Below the pieces are notes generated by a model that did no database searches, was not told the DNA's origin, and saw only the letters and a list, made by a program, of their open reading frames with translations. Positions 8,823 through 16,847 of a stretch of DNA of 64,000 nt are shown here, one piece after another. The position numbers and the translations under genes are program-made. The stretch comes from Candidatus Enterocloster excrementipullorum (GTDB lineage: Bacteria; Bacillota; Clostridia; Lachnospirales; Lachnospiraceae). Position 1 is the first letter of the stretch. Each line of letters opens with the position of its first letter. The stretch covers positions 1 through 64,000 of the forward strand of contig DWWT01000026.1 in the NCBI GenBank assembly GCA_019119575.1, in the 5' to 3' direction.

Positions 8823-9115
8823 TCAAACTGCAAGACTTGCCTGCGGACTCAATATTTCCCTCGCTTTTTTCAAGGCATAATCAAATTCCGGTTCCTCCTC
8901 GTGATACCGGGGAATTGCAAAGTAGAATCCGAAGGAGGCGTCATCCGGGGCGGGATAGACGGTGCAGCCCCTGGCCTCGCGTGCCATGCGTCCGGGGCAG
9001 AATAAAGGGGATTTTTGGGGATTCGGACTTTTCCGGCAGTCCCTCATACGCTTTGAGAAGATTCTCCGGGACACAGAGCATCAGGCATTCATCGTAAAGT
9101 GGTGACAGGTCAGAC
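8823..9115 (-). pseudogene. Frameshifted, 5'-truncated gene remnant
   Basis: Two overlapping minus-strand frames read as one broken protein. The upstream frame gives LSPLYDECLMLCVPENLL and KAYEGLPEKSESPKIPFIL up to about 9010. The downstream frame continues with GRMAREARGCTVYPAPDD and FGFYFAIPRYHEEEPEFDY, ending at 8823. Each half looks protein-like and neither has a convincing start or SD. A single-base frameshift near 9005-9012 would join them. The family is not recognised. A chance pair of open frames remains possible. Confidence 0.35.
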
Positions 9116-9258
9116 AACTGTTACATAAATTGCACAGCGGGCTTGTAATCCGCAGGGGGAATCGGTATAATTTGGTGTAGTGAACGGGACATATCCGAAG
9201 GGCAAAACCAGCACGCGGATTTAAAAAGGATTTTTAAAAGACAAACATAGTATTCCTA

Positions 9259-9287
9259 TTGAATTCCTAGGAATAATATGGTATTAT
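9259..9287 (+). promoter_or_regulatory. iscS promoter with palindromic operator in the spacer
   Basis: TTGAAT (9259-9264) and TATTAT (9282-9287) are 17 bp apart. A perfect 12-bp palindrome, ATTCCTAGGAAT, occupies 9263-9274 between them. The placement suits a repressor; an Rrf2/IscR or CymR-type regulator is a reasonable guess from the cysteine/Fe-S context. No regulator gene is adjacent. The rest of 9116-9368 shows nothing else. Confidence 0.6.
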
Positions 9288-9368
9288 AAGTGCGAGAAAC
9301 CAATCCTGCCGGTTCCGGCACGGATTTCAGACATAGATTCATAACTTAGGAAAGGCGGACATTAAAAT

Positions 9369-10553
9369 ATGAAGCGTATGATTTATCTTGATAATGCGGC
9401 CACAACAAAGACAAATCCGGCGGTGGTGGAGGCTATGCTGCCCTATTTTTCGGAGTATTATGGCAATCCCTCCTCCATCTACGAATTTTCTACGGAGAGC
9501 CGCAGGGCTGTGGACCATGCCAGGGAGACCATAGCCCGCTCCCTGGGAGCCAAGACCCAGGAGATTTATTTCACCGCAGGCGGAAGCGAGGCGGATAACT
9601 GGGCCCTGGTGGCCTCGGCGGAGGCCTTCGGCGCCAAGGGAAAGCACATCATCACCACCAAGATTGAACACCACGCCGTGCTCCACACCTGCCAGTACCT
9701 GGAGAAGCGGGGATACGAGGTGACTTATCTGGATGTGGATGAAAATGGGGTGGTAAAGCTGGATGAGCTGAAGAAAGCCATCCGCCCGGACACCATTCTC
9801 ATCTCCATCATGTTTGCGAACAATGAAATCGGCACGGTGGAGCCTATCAAGGAGATTGGCCGGATTGCCAGAGAGCACGGCATCCCCTTCCACACCGACG
9901 CGGTGCAGGCCTACGCCCATCTGCCCATTAATGTGGATGAGTGCAACATTGACATGTTAAGCGCCAGCGGCCACAAGTTAAATGGCCCTAAGGGCATTGG
10001 CTTCCTCTACATCCGCACCGGCGTGAAAATCCGCTCCTTTATCCACGGGGGCGCCCAGGAGAGAAAGCGCCGGGCGGGAACCGAGAATGTTCCCGGCATC
10101 GTGGGTCTGGGAAAGGCTGTGGAGATTGCCATGGCGAACATGGAGGAGCGGACGGCAAAGGAACGGGAGCTTCGGGACTACCTCATTGACCGGGTGACAA
10201 AGGAAGTGCCCTTTACCCGGGTCAATGGCTCCCGTAAGGACCGGCTTCCCAACAACGCCAACTTTGCTTTCCAGTTCATTGAGGGGGAGTCCCTTCTCAT
10301 CAAGCTGGACATGGCGGGCATCTGCGGTTCCAGCGGCTCGGCCTGCACCTCGGGTTCCTTAGACCCGTCCCACGTGCTTCTGGCCATCGGCCTGCCCCAT
10401 GAGATTGCACACGGCTCCCTGCGGCTGACCTTGAGCGAGGAGAACACAAAAGAGGAGATGGACTACACCGTAGAGCAGATTAAGGAGATTGTGGAGTACC
10501 TTAGGGGTCTGTCTCCGCTTTACGAGGATTATATGAAGAAGCATGGCAAATAA
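9369..10553 (+). CDS. iscS: Cysteine desulfurase (IscS/NifS)
   Basis: PLP enzyme that takes sulfur from cysteine and passes it as persulfide to IscU and to thiolases such as MnmA. The N-terminus MIYLDNAATTK is diagnostic. The PLP Schiff-base Lys is Lys203 in ASGHKLNGPKG, and the persulfide Cys is Cys326 in GSSGSACTSGS. 394 residues is normal. It leads a four-gene run (iscS, iscU, mnmA, amidase). AAAGGCGG lies upstream of the ATG. The operon carries its own promoter with a palindromic operator, so regulation by sulfur or Fe-S status is likely but not shown. Confidence 0.96.
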   Translation: MKRMIYLDNAATTKTNPAVVEAMLPYFSEYYGNPSSIYEFSTESRRAVDHARETIARSLGAKTQEIYFTAGGSEADNWALVASAEAFGAKGKHIITTKIEHHAVLHTCQYLEKRGYEVTYLDVDENGVVKLDELKKAIRPDTILISIMFANNEIGTVEPIKEIGRIAREHGIPFHTDAVQAYAHLPINVDECNIDMLSASGHKLNGPKGIGFLYIRTGVKIRSFIHGGAQERKRRAGTENVPGIVGLGKAVEIAMANMEERTAKERELRDYLIDRVTKEVPFTRVNGSRKDRLPNNANFAFQFIEGESLLIKLDMAGICGSSGSACTSGSLDPSHVLLAIGLPHEIAHGSLRLTLSEENTKEEMDYTVEQIKEIVEYLRGLSPLYEDYMKKHGK

Positions 10554-10637
10554 CAGAATCTTGCACAAAGGGCGCAAAAGCCCCTGCAGATTTTCCTGGT
10601 CTATGACCGGGCACAGAACATCAGGAGGAATATTATT

Positions 10638-11075
10638 ATGTATACAGCAAAAGTAATGGATCATTTTGAGCACCCAAGAAATGTGGGGGAGATGGAAAAT
10701 CCCAGCGGCATGGGCACGGTGGGAAACCCCAAGTGCGGCGATATCATGCGCATTTACCTGGATATTGACGACAATCAGGTCATCCGGGACGTAAAATTTA
10801 AGACATTCGGCTGCGGGGCTGCGGTGGCCACCAGCAGTATGGCTACGGAACTGGTTAAGGGAAAGACTATCTACGAGGCCATGCAGGTGACCAACAAGGC
10901 CGTGATGGAGGCACTTGACGGATTGCCCCCTGTTAAGGTACACTGTTCTTTGTTGGCAGAGGAGGCCATCCACGCCGCTCTCTGGGATTACGCCCAGAAA
11001 AAGGGCATCACCATCGAGGGCCTGGAGAAGCCGAAGGACAATATTGAGGAAGAGGAAGAAGAGGAAGACTATTGA
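10638..11075 (+). CDS. iscU: Fe-S cluster scaffold IscU/NifU N-terminal type
   Basis: Scaffold on which Fe-S clusters are built with sulfur from IscS. The three cluster Cys are present: Cys33 (NPKCGD), Cys59 (TFGCGAA) and Cys103 (VHCSLLA). The partner-binding region GLPPVKVHCS is conserved. At 145 residues it is slightly long because of a very acidic tail (EEEEEEEDY) encoded by a purine-only GAGGAA run, which also supplies the ribosome site for mnmA. Start ATG follows AGGAGG. The stop overlaps the TTG start of mnmA. Confidence 0.95.
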   Translation: MYTAKVMDHFEHPRNVGEMENPSGMGTVGNPKCGDIMRIYLDIDDNQVIRDVKFKTFGCGAAVATSSMATELVKGKTIYEAMQVTNKAVMEALDGLPPVKVHCSLLAEEAIHAALWDYAQKKGITIEGLEKPKDNIEEEEEEEDY

Positions 11076-12148
11076 GCAAAACCGTAGTGGTGGGCATGTC
11101 CGGGGGAGTAGACTCCTCCGTGGCTGCCTGGCTGTTAAAGAAAGAAGGGTACCGCGTCATCGGCGTGACCATGCAGATCTGGCAGGATGAGGAGCCGGAA
11201 GCCATGGAGGCGGAGGGCGGCTGCTGCGGTCTTAGCGCCGTGGAGGACGCCCGGCGGGTGGCGGCGGCCCTTGAAATACCCTACTATGTGATGAACTTCA
11301 AAAAAGAGTTCAGGGAACACGTGATGGATTATTTTGCCAGGGAATACCGGGAGGGCAGGACGCCCAACCCCTGTATTGCCTGCAACCGGTATGTAAAATG
11401 GGAGGCCCTTCTGGCCCGGAGCATCGCCATCGGCGCGGATTACATCGCCACCGGCCACTATGCCCGGGTGGAGCGCCTGCCATCCGGCCGGTTTGCCCTG
11501 CGCCAGTCCGTGACCGCGGCAAAGGACCAGACCTATGCGCTCTACAACCTGACCCAGGAGCAGCTTGCCCGGACCCTGATGCCCGTGGGCGCTTATCATA
11601 AGGAAGCAATCCGAAAGATGGCCGAGGACCTAGGCCTTCCTGTGGCAAATAAGCCGGACAGCCAGGAGATCTGCTTTATCCCGGACCACGACTACGCCGC
11701 ATTCCTGGACCGGTATACGGGGAGCCCCATGCCGGAAGGAAATTTTGTGGACCTGGAGGGAAATGTGCTGGGCCGCCACAAGGGCATTTCCCACTATACG
11801 GTGGGGCAGCGAAAAGGGTTAAATCTGGCCATGGGCCATCCTGTCTTTGTGGTGAAAATCCGCCCGGAGACCAACGAGGTGGTCATTGGAAATGGGCAGG
11901 ACGTGTACACCAGCCGGGTCTACTGCAATAAAATAAACTGGATGTCTGTGGACGGACTCCACGGCCGGGACATGGAGGTCACGGCCAAAATCCGCTACAA
12001 CCACAAGGGCCAGACATGCGTCATCCGGGAGGCCGGGGACGACCTGGTGGAGTGCGTGTTTGCGGAACCTGTGCGGGCGGCGGCGCCGGGGCAGGCAGCG
12101 GTATTTTACAGGGATGATTATGTAGTTGGCGGAGGTACGATTATATGA
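11072..12148 (+). CDS. mnmA: tRNA 2-thiouridylase MnmA
   Basis: Thiolates U34 of tRNA-Glu, -Gln and -Lys using sulfur relayed from IscS. The PP-loop is GMSGGVDSS (residues 8-16). The two catalytic Cys are Cys104 (NPCIACNRYVK) and Cys201 (SQEICFIPD), with the same 97-residue spacing as Cys102/Cys199 in E. coli. KDQTYALYNL is also typical. Translation starts at TTG 11072, overlapping the iscU TGA; no ATG is available before the PP-loop, and the GAGGAAGAAGAGG tract serves as SD. Rare start plus overlap suggests expression tied to iscU. The end overlaps the amidase gene by an ATGA. Confidence 0.95.
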   Translation: MSKTVVVGMSGGVDSSVAAWLLKKEGYRVIGVTMQIWQDEEPEAMEAEGGCCGLSAVEDARRVAAALEIPYYVMNFKKEFREHVMDYFAREYREGRTPNPCIACNRYVKWEALLARSIAIGADYIATGHYARVERLPSGRFALRQSVTAAKDQTYALYNLTQEQLARTLMPVGAYHKEAIRKMAEDLGLPVANKPDSQEICFIPDHDYAAFLDRYTGSPMPEGNFVDLEGNVLGRHKGISHYTVGQRKGLNLAMGHPVFVVKIRPETNEVVIGNGQDVYTSRVYCNKINWMSVDGLHGRDMEVTAKIRYNHKGQTCVIREAGDDLVECVFAEPVRAAAPGQAAVFYRDDYVVGGGTII

Positions 12149-13407
12149 GAAGGAATGAGAAAAGACGGGGCGCCGGAAATCGCCGGGCGGCCTTTATCTG
12201 CGCGCTTGGCGTCTGTCTGGGGACGGCATCTGTCCTCGGGGGCTGCGGCTATGCCTCCAGCGCGGAGATAAAGAGCCAGGCCGAGGCCCAGGAGCTGGGA
12301 GAGCAGGAGGACGAAGGGCAGACCGCATCCCGGGAGGAGGTTCTCTCCATCGGGGCCTCCGGCGAGACGCCCCAGGCTCAGACAGAGGCTGTGGATGTAC
12401 AGCGGACTCAGGCGGCGCCCCTGCCTCCCTTTGAGGAGGTCTCCGATACGGTGTATGTGAAGACGTCGGACGGGGGCAGCGTCCGGGTGCGCTCCTCCTG
12501 CGACACCTCCTCGGCGGAGAATATCCTGGGAAACATATCTTACGGCACGGAGCTCCCCCGAACGGGAAAAAACAGTGAGTGGACAAGGATTGCCTATGAG
12601 GGCGGAGTGGGATACATTTCTTCCGATTATATCGCGGAGGAAAAGCCCGAGGCCCTGGTGACTTCCGTGAGCCTCAATCCCTCCTGGACGTATGCGGAAT
12701 TTTCAAAGATTAATTCCGGCGCAGCCATCTTCCGCCAGTCCACGGCCCAAAACCGGAAAAATATCACCATCTGTGTCAACGCGGGTCACGGCACCAGCGG
12801 CGGCGCCTCGGTGAAAACCCTGTGCCACCCGGACGGCACTCCCAAGGTGACAAGCGGCACCACAGCCGCCGGGGCAACCACGGCTGCGGCGGTGTCCGGG
12901 GGAATGACCTTCGCGGACGGCACCCCGGAGAGCCAGGTCACCCTCTCCATGGCTTTGATTTTCCGGGACAAGCTTTTGGCCGCAGGCTATGACGTGCTCA
13001 TGATCCGGGAGAGCGAGGATGTGCAGCTCGACAATATCGCCCGCACGGTCATCGCCAACAATGCCAGCGACTGCCATATCGCCCTGCACTGGGATTCCAC
13101 CGCCAGCGATAAGGGGGCATTTTATATGAGCGTTCCCGACGTGGCCTCCTACCGGAACATGGAGCCGGTGAAATCCCACTGGCAGCAGCACAATGCCCTT
13201 GGGGAGAGCCTGATCGCGGGATTGAAAGGCGCCGGCGTCAAAATCTTTTCAAGCGGCGCCATGGCCATGGACTTGACCCAGACCTCCTTCTCCACCGTGC
13301 CCTCCATTGACATTGAGCTGGGGGACAAGGCTTCGGACCACTCCCAGGCCACCCTGGAAAATCTGGCGGACGGGCTGGTGGCGGGGGTGAATGCGTATTT
13401 TGGGTAA
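12145..13407 (+). CDS. N-acetylmuramoyl-L-alanine amidase, SH3-containing lipoprotein
   Basis: Zn-dependent cell-wall amidase, predicted to be lipid-anchored outside the membrane. A basic n-region and hydrophobic stretch end in a lipobox with Cys34 (VLGGC). A bacterial SH3 domain lies at about residues 108-170 (VRVRSSCDTSS, GYISSDYIAEE). The Amidase_3 domain spans about 210-420, with VNAGHG, a RESED block and HIALHWDST as metal/catalytic segments and the C-terminal SIDIELGDKASDH carrying the Glu. It overlaps mnmA by ATGA, an unexpected partner for a sulfur-transfer operon; co-translation may only reflect packing. A terminator follows at 13452. Confidence 0.92.
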   Translation: MRRNEKRRGAGNRRAAFICALGVCLGTASVLGGCGYASSAEIKSQAEAQELGEQEDEGQTASREEVLSIGASGETPQAQTEAVDVQRTQAAPLPPFEEVSDTVYVKTSDGGSVRVRSSCDTSSAENILGNISYGTELPRTGKNSEWTRIAYEGGVGYISSDYIAEEKPEALVTSVSLNPSWTYAEFSKINSGAAIFRQSTAQNRKNITICVNAGHGTSGGASVKTLCHPDGTPKVTSGTTAAGATTAAAVSGGMTFADGTPESQVTLSMALIFRDKLLAAGYDVLMIRESEDVQLDNIARTVIANNASDCHIALHWDSTASDKGAFYMSVPDVASYRNMEPVKSHWQQHNALGESLIAGLKGAGVKIFSSGAMAMDLTQTSFSTVPSIDIELGDKASDHSQATLENLADGLVAGVNAYFG

Positions 13408-13451
13408 ATTATAGTAAACGCATCTATACCATTTAAATATGGCAAAGCAGC

Positions 13452-13507
13452 CGTACCCTCAGTGTGCAAGGACGTGTCTCCCTTTATACACGGAGGGTAC
13501 GTTTTTT
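13452..13507 (+). terminator. Terminator of the iscS-iscU-mnmA-amidase operon
   Basis: A 9-bp stem (13452-13460 with 13493-13501, CGTACCCTC/GAGGGTACG) plus inner complementarity is followed by six T residues at 13502-13507. Confidence 0.85.
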
Positions 13508-13512
13508 ATGAA

Positions 13513-14601
13513 TCAGACAGGTATAATTTGCAGATCTTTGCTTAAAGTGTTTAGGCTTCTTGCTCCATTCTCTTCTAATACCAGAAGATCCTCAATTCGT
13601 ACCCCAAATCGACCGGGCAGATAAATACCTGGCTCACAGGAAAATACATTGCCTATTTCTAATGGTGCACGGTTGCTGCTTGTGATAAAGGGAGGTTCGT
13701 GGACATCCAAACCAATGCCGTGTCCGAGACGATGCGTAAAATAGCTGCCATATCCGGCCCTTTCAATGATTTGTCTGGCAGCGTGGTCTACTTCCGCGGC
13801 AGAAACGCCCGACTGAGCAGCGGCTTTTCCGGCCATGTGTGCGCTGAGAACGATATGATAAATATCTGAAAAACCTTCGGGAGGAGTTCCCAAGACAAAT
13901 GTTCTTGTGAAATCCGCTCGGTAACCGCGATACGTACCTCCTATATCCACCATTAAAATATCGCCTTTAGACAGCGGACGATCACTGTTAATATGGTGCG
14001 GCAGCGCGGTGTTGGGGCCGGAAGCTACAATGCCGTTTCCGACAGAATCAAACCCCTCCTGCAGCCTCAGTTCAGCCAAGCGCGAGGCAATTTCCCGTTC
14101 AGTGTGCCCGATAAGCGGTTCGCTCAGCAAGCGGCATAAAGCGCGTTCGGCCATATGCTGGGCAGTTTCAATCAGCTGTATTTCCCAACTGTCTTTCCGG
14201 CGCCGGATCGGTTCTAAAATAGTATCGGCACAGCACCAGGTGAGATAAGAAGCGCGATGCTGAAGAGAAAGCAGAATATCGGCATGCATTTCATGTCCAA
14301 CAGCAACGCATCCCTTTGAAGGAAGAAGGCTGGAAAGTATGTCAATTGCATTGTCCGAATCCGAATAAGGAATTACTTCGATTTCATCATCAAGGTTGCT
14401 GTCATTTCCCTTTTCAAAATCAGGAATCAGAAGAGCTGCCCGTTCAGAGGATAGGATTAGGGCAGCAATGCGCTGCGATGATGGACGGCTGCTGCCGGTC
14501 AGATAGAGAAAATCCGAAGACGGAGAAAAAATAGCCGAGCTGACGCCCTTATCCGCCATGGCAGCCGAAAACTGTTCTCGACGCTTTTTATAAAAATTCA
14601 T
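13513..14601 (-). CDS. M24 family Xaa-Pro peptidase (aminopeptidase P / prolidase-like)
   Basis: Dinuclear-metal peptidase that removes residues next to proline. The creatinase N-domain (1-130) begins FYKKRREQF and contains the SSDFLYLTG strand. The catalytic domain shows all five metal ligands: Asp in MVDIGGTYRGYRADFTRTF (two), His in HRLGHGIGLDVHEPP, Glu in FSCEPGIYL and Glu in GVRIEDLLVLEE. 362 residues is normal. AAAAGGAGG precedes the ATG. The sequence is AT-richer than the flanks, like the rest of 13.5-24.0 kb, and the gene points away from the transporter genes it probably serves. Confidence 0.9.
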   Translation of the reverse strand: MNFYKKRREQFSAAMADKGVSSAIFSPSSDFLYLTGSSRPSSQRIAALILSSERAALLIPDFEKGNDSNLDDEIEVIPYSDSDNAIDILSSLLPSKGCVAVGHEMHADILLSLQHRASYLTWCCADTILEPIRRRKDSWEIQLIETAQHMAERALCRLLSEPLIGHTEREIASRLAELRLQEGFDSVGNGIVASGPNTALPHHINSDRPLSKGDILMVDIGGTYRGYRADFTRTFVLGTPPEGFSDIYHIVLSAHMAGKAAAQSGVSAAEVDHAARQIIERAGYGSYFTHRLGHGIGLDVHEPPFITSSNRAPLEIGNVFSCEPGIYLPGRFGVRIEDLLVLEENGARSLNTLSKDLQIIPV

Positions 14602-14702
14602 TTAACAACCTCCTTTTGAATGGTAAAATATTTTGATTTGCTTTAATTTTAATCTAAATAAGAGGTGAAATGCACAAGTAAATCGCAAAAAAATGTTTTA
14701 TA

Positions 14703-14732
14703 TTGACAAAATCATCCTACTGATGATATTAT
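14703..14732 (+). promoter_or_regulatory. Promoter of the URO-D-family gene with dyad
   Basis: TTGACA (14703-14708) and TATTAT (14727-14732) are 18 bp apart. An inverted repeat ATCAT-N7-ATGAT (14711-14727) fills the spacer. ATGATATTAT recurs at the transporter promoter (16772-16781), so one regulator, plausibly the GntR protein encoded between them, may act on both. Confidence 0.6.
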
Positions 14733-14825
14733 AAATCATATCAGACGAGAAAGCAATATAAAATCTTCTGACAGAATAAAAATGATGGATTATCGTTATT
14801 GAAAAGAGAAGGGGGAATGCGATCT

Positions 14826-15785
14826 ATGAATGAGAGAGAGCGGATTTATAATATGTTGGATGGGAAATCAGTAGACAGGGCACCTACTGGTTTCTGGCTT
14901 CATTTCCCTGATAAAATGCATCATGGGGATGCTGCTGTTGAGGCTCATCTGGAATTTATGCGGCAAACAGGAACGGATATCTTAAAAGTTATGAATGAAA
15001 ATTTGCTCTATGATGGAGAGAGTAAGATATGCAACAGTGCGGATATTGGAAAATTTCGTGGTTATTCCAGGAAGGATAAAATTTTTACGGATCAAATGGA
15101 TATAATCAAGCGCATTAGTGAACAGGCGCGGGATCGTTATCCTATTCTGGCCACAATTCATGGCTTAATTGCCTCGGTATTTCACGGTACGGGATTTGCG
15201 GGAAATTACAGCAGTATGGGATACAGGCTTTCTATGTTCTGTCGTGAAAAGCCCAAAGAAATGCAGAAGGTATTTGAAATATATACGGATACACTTATGG
15301 AATTAGTAGATTGTTCCCTGGAAGCAGGCGCAGACGGTATTTTTTATGCGGCGCTGGGAGGAGAACGCAGCTGGTTTTCTCATGATGAATATATGGAGCA
15401 GGTTTCTGTTCATGAACAGAGACTATATAATCATATTAAAGATAAAACAAAGTTTAATGTACTGCATATTTGTAAATCCGATATTGATTTTACGCGCTTT
15501 ACAATACTAGATCCCGCGGTAGTTAATTGGAGCATTTACCATAACAATCTAAGCCTTACGGAAGGCGGGAAATTGTTCCCTGACAGTATTGTTTTAGGCG
15601 GTTTTCAGGATCGAAGCGGTGTCCTGGTAGACGGAACGGAGGAAGAAATCAAGGCACACACGAAAAAAATCTTAAAAGAAATGGAAGGGAAGCCATTTAT
15701 CGTGGGCTCAGACTGTACACTGCCTACGGAGATATCGCCTGAACGGATTCGCTGCGCAGTAGATGCAGTGAAATGCTCTGTTTAG
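14826..15785 (+). CDS. Uroporphyrinogen decarboxylase-family methyltransferase (MtaA/MtbA-like)
   Basis: 319 residues with the URO-D fold opening NERERIYNMLDGKSVDRAP. The zinc motif of MtaA/MtbA/CmuA-type methylcobamide methyltransferases is seen: His214-x-Cys216 (LHIC) and a distal Cys297 (GSDCTLPTEISPERI), whereas true HemE decarboxylases lack these. So methyl transfer to a thiol is more likely than haem synthesis. No corrinoid protein or MtaB-like partner is encoded in the window. ATG 14826 is chosen because AGAAGGGGG lies about 10 nt before it and family members start here; upstream TTG 14799 and ATG 14817 are in frame. It sits alone between the M24 gene and the regulator. Confidence 0.85.
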   Translation: MNERERIYNMLDGKSVDRAPTGFWLHFPDKMHHGDAAVEAHLEFMRQTGTDILKVMNENLLYDGESKICNSADIGKFRGYSRKDKIFTDQMDIIKRISEQARDRYPILATIHGLIASVFHGTGFAGNYSSMGYRLSMFCREKPKEMQKVFEIYTDTLMELVDCSLEAGADGIFYAALGGERSWFSHDEYMEQVSVHEQRLYNHIKDKTKFNVLHICKSDIDFTRFTILDPAVVNWSIYHNNLSLTEGGKLFPDSIVLGGFQDRSGVLVDGTEEEIKAHTKKILKEMEGKPFIVGSDCTLPTEISPERIRCAVDAVKCSV

Positions 15786-15791
15786 AATAAA

Positions 15792-15842
15792 AGCTGCATT
15801 ATCAGTCAATCGGCATTGCCGGAGCTGACTGATAAATGCAGC
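15792..15842 (-). terminator. Long hairpin between convergent genes
   Basis: A 17-bp stem with one bulged base (15792-15808 with 15825-15842) separates the methyltransferase gene from the GntR gene. Read on the minus strand it is followed by CTTTTATT, so it best terminates gntR; the plus-strand side lacks a T-run. Confidence 0.65.
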
Positions 15843-15857
15843 TATAAAGAAATAAAA

Positions 15858-16523
15858 TCAAAGCAGATTCATTGATAAAAGCTGTGATTCCATTCGAAGA
15901 ATATCATTGTGGAGCAGCGATTGCGCTGTTGCCAAATCATGATTTTCGATAGCTTCTGTAATCAGAGGGTGGGCATGAGTTTTATCGTTCGGAAGAACAA
16001 CGGTTTCTTTTTGCAGCGCATATAGCTGGGCATAAGCGCGGGTGCAGGAAGAAAGTACGCGGCTTAGCGTGTCCAGTATGTATTCATTGTGGGTTCCTTC
16101 GATTAAACATAAATGGAATTCAACATTTCGGTTCCAGCTGCTCCAGACATCGCTCTCTTTTGTCGGGTTTTCACGCTGTCTGTTCAGTTCATGCAGCCGT
16201 TTAAGATGTTCGGGAGTTGTTTTTTCGATAAGCTTTGGCAGGCTGCCTACTTCTATAAGGAGACGTAATTCTGTCAAATCGTGTACATCCTTGCCGTTGA
16301 TCTGGATCACCTGATATCCGCAGCGGGGGATACTGGTTAATACATGATCGTGACAAAGCTGAATGAGCGCTTCACGTACCGGTGATTTGCTGATGCCAAA
16401 ATGGGCTGTGAGCTGTTTCTCTGTTATAATTGCGCTGCTCTGCAGCTGGCCGTTGCAAATCATCTCGATAACCTGGCGATATACCCGGTCTTTCAATGTG
16501 GGTTTATTCGTGTTAATAATCAC
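15858..16523 (-). CDS. GntR family transcriptional regulator (FadR/FCD type)
   Basis: Winged-helix regulator with an FCD ligand domain, likely controlling the surrounding peptide-use genes. The N-terminal domain runs about residues 8-75: LKDRVYRQVIEMICNGQL, ITEKQLTAHFGISKSPVREALIQL as helix-turn-helix, then GYQV. The all-helical C-terminal half has the FCD pattern (DLTELRLLIE near 83, NVEFHLCLIEGTHN near 131, DKTHAHPLITEAIENHDLATAQ near 180). It is transcribed toward the methyltransferase gene, divergent from the ABC transporter, from its own promoter at 16591-16619. Ligand unknown; a peptide or amino-acid derivative is plausible from context. Confidence 0.9.
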   Translation of the reverse strand: MIINTNKPTLKDRVYRQVIEMICNGQLQSSAIITEKQLTAHFGISKSPVREALIQLCHDHVLTSIPRCGYQVIQINGKDVHDLTELRLLIEVGSLPKLIEKTTPEHLKRLHELNRQRENPTKESDVWSSWNRNVEFHLCLIEGTHNEYILDTLSRVLSSCTRAYAQLYALQKETVVLPNDKTHAHPLITEAIENHDLATAQSLLHNDILRMESQLLSMNLL

Positions 16524-16590
16524 TGGATACTTCTCCTTTACGATTGTACAGCGAGAAAAGAGCTGTTACGAAACTGTATTGTGTGTTTTG

Positions 16591-16619
16591 ATAGTAGCAA
16601 TGTTTTTTATTTCTGTCAA
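16591..16619 (-). promoter_or_regulatory. Promoter of the GntR gene
   Basis: On the minus strand TTGACA (16614-16619) and TACTAT (16591-16596) are 17 bp apart, about 70 bp upstream of the gntR start. Confidence 0.7.
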
Positions 16620-16752
16620 GAGATTGATAAGAAATAAAATGCAAACAAAATGCAACAGTTCGGACGATCTGAACCGTTATGTCATTTTGCGCAAATATGT
16701 CCAATAAATTTCTGGAAACAAAAAATGTGGTGGTGTAATTTTACAAAAAAAC

Positions 16753-16781
16753 TTGCTTTTCATATGGAAATATGATATTAT
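16753..16781 (+). promoter_or_regulatory. Promoter of the peptide ABC transporter operon with dyad
   Basis: TTGCTT (16753-16758) and TATTAT (16776-16781) are 17 bp apart. CATAT-GGAA-ATATG (16761-16774) forms an inverted repeat in the spacer. ATGATATTAT at 16772-16781 repeats the methyltransferase promoter. The 324-bp gene-free stretch 16524-16847 holds this and the gntR promoter; nothing else was seen in it. Confidence 0.65.
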
Positions 16782-16847
16782 CACTAATAATATTAAAGGA
16801 ACACTTAAAAACCAATAAATACTGCATAAGGTAAGTGAGGGTGAACT

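Noticed and set aside
14826-15785. Uroporphyrinogen decarboxylase (hemE)
   Set aside because: The H-x-C and distal Cys zinc ligands of MtaA-type methyltransferases are present, and no haem gene is nearby.
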